This document shows, piece by piece, positions 63,151 through 64,000 of a DNA stretch of 64,000 nucleotides. The DNA comes from Rhodomicrobium udaipurense JA643. Lineage in GTDB: Bacteria; Pseudomonadota; Alphaproteobacteria; Rhizobiales; Rhodomicrobiaceae. The number at the start of each line of letters is the position of its first letter. The first letter of the stretch is position 1. The notes beneath the pieces were generated by a model. It saw only the letters and a list, made by a program, of their open reading frames with translations, ran no database searches and was not told the origin of the DNA. The position numbers and the translations under genes were made by a program. The stretch is from positions 1 to 64,000 of the forward strand of contig NZ_JFZJ01000001.1 of NCBI RefSeq assembly GCF_000636015.1. The letters run 5' to 3'.

Positions 63151-63285
63151 GGGTAGAGTTCGTTTCAGTGAAACGCGGAACGGGCGCTGGGCGTTTCTTG
63201 CCGTTTTCGCCCGGCTTGGAGCGTTAGTTGTCGGGAACCACTCCGGGGAAAATAATGCACCAAGCGCGATTGCGATGCCTTCGTT

Positions 63286-64000
63286 TTACGGCCCCGCGCG
63301 CACGTACGAACCCGGCGCGTCCTCGATGGGTTGGAACCCGTTTCCGCCCGGCTCGCGCGGCGCGATCTTGTCCCCCGACAGCGAGCCGAGCCACTTCGCG
63401 TAGTCCGGCCACCACGAACCCGCATATTCCTTCGCACGCGCCACGAACGCGTCGACGGTCGGGATCGATTTCGGATCGCCGTCCTCAAGGATCCAGTGCT
63501 GGTATTTCGACCGGCTGGTTGGATTGACAACGCCTGCGATGTGCCCGGACCCGGCCAGCACGAAGCGGACTGGGCCGCCGAAAAGCTTCGAGCCGACGAG
63601 CACAGACTGCGCGGGCGCGATGTGGTCCTCGCGTGTGGCGAGTTCATAGATCGGGATCGTCACGCGGGACAGGTCGAGCGGCACGCCGCCGAGCGACAGA
63701 AGCCCACGCGCTAGCTTGTTGTCGCGGTAGAACTCGCGCAGGTAGAAGCTGTGGTTCGCGGGGGGCATGCGCGTCGAATCCGCGTTCCAGTACAGGAGGT
63801 CGAACGGGAACGGCTGCTTGCCGAGCAGGTAGTTGTTGACGATGTAGGGCCAGATGAGGTCGCGCGGACGGAGCATGTTGAACACGGCCGACATGCGCGC
63901 TCCGTCGAGGAAGCCGCGCTCCGCCATCACTTCGTCGAGCGCCTTCAATTGCTCGTCGTCGATGAAGACAAGTAGATCGCCTGCGTGGCTGAAATCGGTT
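63286..64000 (-). CDS. phaC: Class I PHA synthase, C-terminal part (5' end off window)
   Basis: At least 238 codons. The reading frame runs through the window edge and includes [18 protein letters not shown]..., [29 protein letters not shown], the catalytic Asp-region [11 protein letters not shown] and the catalytic His in [14 protein letters not shown]. The catalytic Cys (GxCxG) lies upstream, outside the window. Polymerises hydroxyacyl-CoA into PHA. Convergent with nadB. Confidence 0.95.
   Translation of the reverse strand, partial: TDFSHAGDLLVFIDDEQLKALDEVMAERGFLDGARMSAVFNMLRPRDLIWPYIVNNYLLGKQPFPFDLLYWNADSTRMPPANHSFYLREFYRDNKLARGLLSLGGVPLDLSRVTIPIYELATREDHIAPAQSVLVGSKLFGGPVRFVLAGSGHIAGVVNPTSRSKYQHWILEDGDPKSIPTVDAFVARAKEYAGSWWPDYAKWLGSLSGDKIAPREPGGNGFQPIEDAPGSYVRAGP

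Noticed and set aside
1-64000. CRISPR arrays, prophage or large genomic island
   Set aside because: No regularly spaced repeats, phage structural genes or integrase with tRNA were seen.

Overview
The window comes from a purple phototrophic alphaproteobacterium, most likely of the Hyphomicrobiales and possibly a Rhodomicrobium-like lineage (inference). The reasons are its high GC content, a type-II reaction centre operon with a tetraheme cytochrome subunit (pufQBALMC), bchCXYZ directly upstream, spirilloxanthin-branch carotenoid genes (crtD, crtF), a RegB/RegA/SenC redox cluster, PHA metabolism, and alphaproteobacterial-style AddAB, MaeB and DksA.

Positions 1-11560 are the end of a photosynthesis gene cluster. 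A partial crtD points left and is divergent from crtF. bchC-bchX-bchY-bchZ-pufQ-pufB-pufA-pufL-pufM-pufC then run rightward as one superoperon with very short gaps or overlaps. It starts at a promoter overlapped by two PpsR/CrtJ-type operators, carries RNA hairpins between pufQ/pufB and pufA/pufL, and ends at a strong terminator after pufC. Positions 11778-20512 hold leftward genes: addB-addA recombination nuclease, a MurU-like nucleotidyltransferase and a branched-chain aminotransferase. 20688-22931 is an OmpR-type two-component pair. 23039-25272 holds a family-2 glycosyltransferase and a convergent unknown protein around an intergenic stretch that looks like IS debris. 25335-31675 carries folB, two secreted proteins, a PleC/DivJ-like kinase, a GST, a metallo-beta-lactamase-fold protein and an Lrp regulator. 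31710-35374 is proB, a YcxB-like gene, proA and nadD.

Positions 36362-38815 hold a thioesterase, a DUF1045 protein and an intracellular PHA depolymerase. 38935-41711 is senC / regB-regA, which in relatives senses redox state through quinone and a cysteine and controls puf, bch and other energy genes, so the regulator and a likely target lie about 28 kb apart here. 41904-44345 holds tadA, an isoprenylcysteine-methyltransferase-like membrane protein and an unrecognised 349-aa protein. 44417-48305 is rluB with a giant disordered tail, rsmD and a trans-aconitate methyltransferase. 48316-54448 holds a LOG protein, ribosomal protein L19 with an extra C-terminal domain, an exported unknown, a DevBCA-like exporter and a zinc-less DksA. 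54519-59795 is maeB, a secreted formylglycine-enzyme-like protein and an L,D-transpeptidase with a second degenerate domain. 60167-63109 is nadA-nadB, with an elaborate structured RNA leader before nadA, and the window ends inside a leftward class I PHA synthase gene.

No CRISPR array, intact transposon, prophage, tRNA or rRNA gene was seen. The most interesting unexplained signals are the nadA leader, the inverted repeat around the regA promoter, the L19 fusion, the two-domain L,D-transpeptidase, the extended LH1 beta polypeptide and the missing canonical start of the sensor kinase at 21528.
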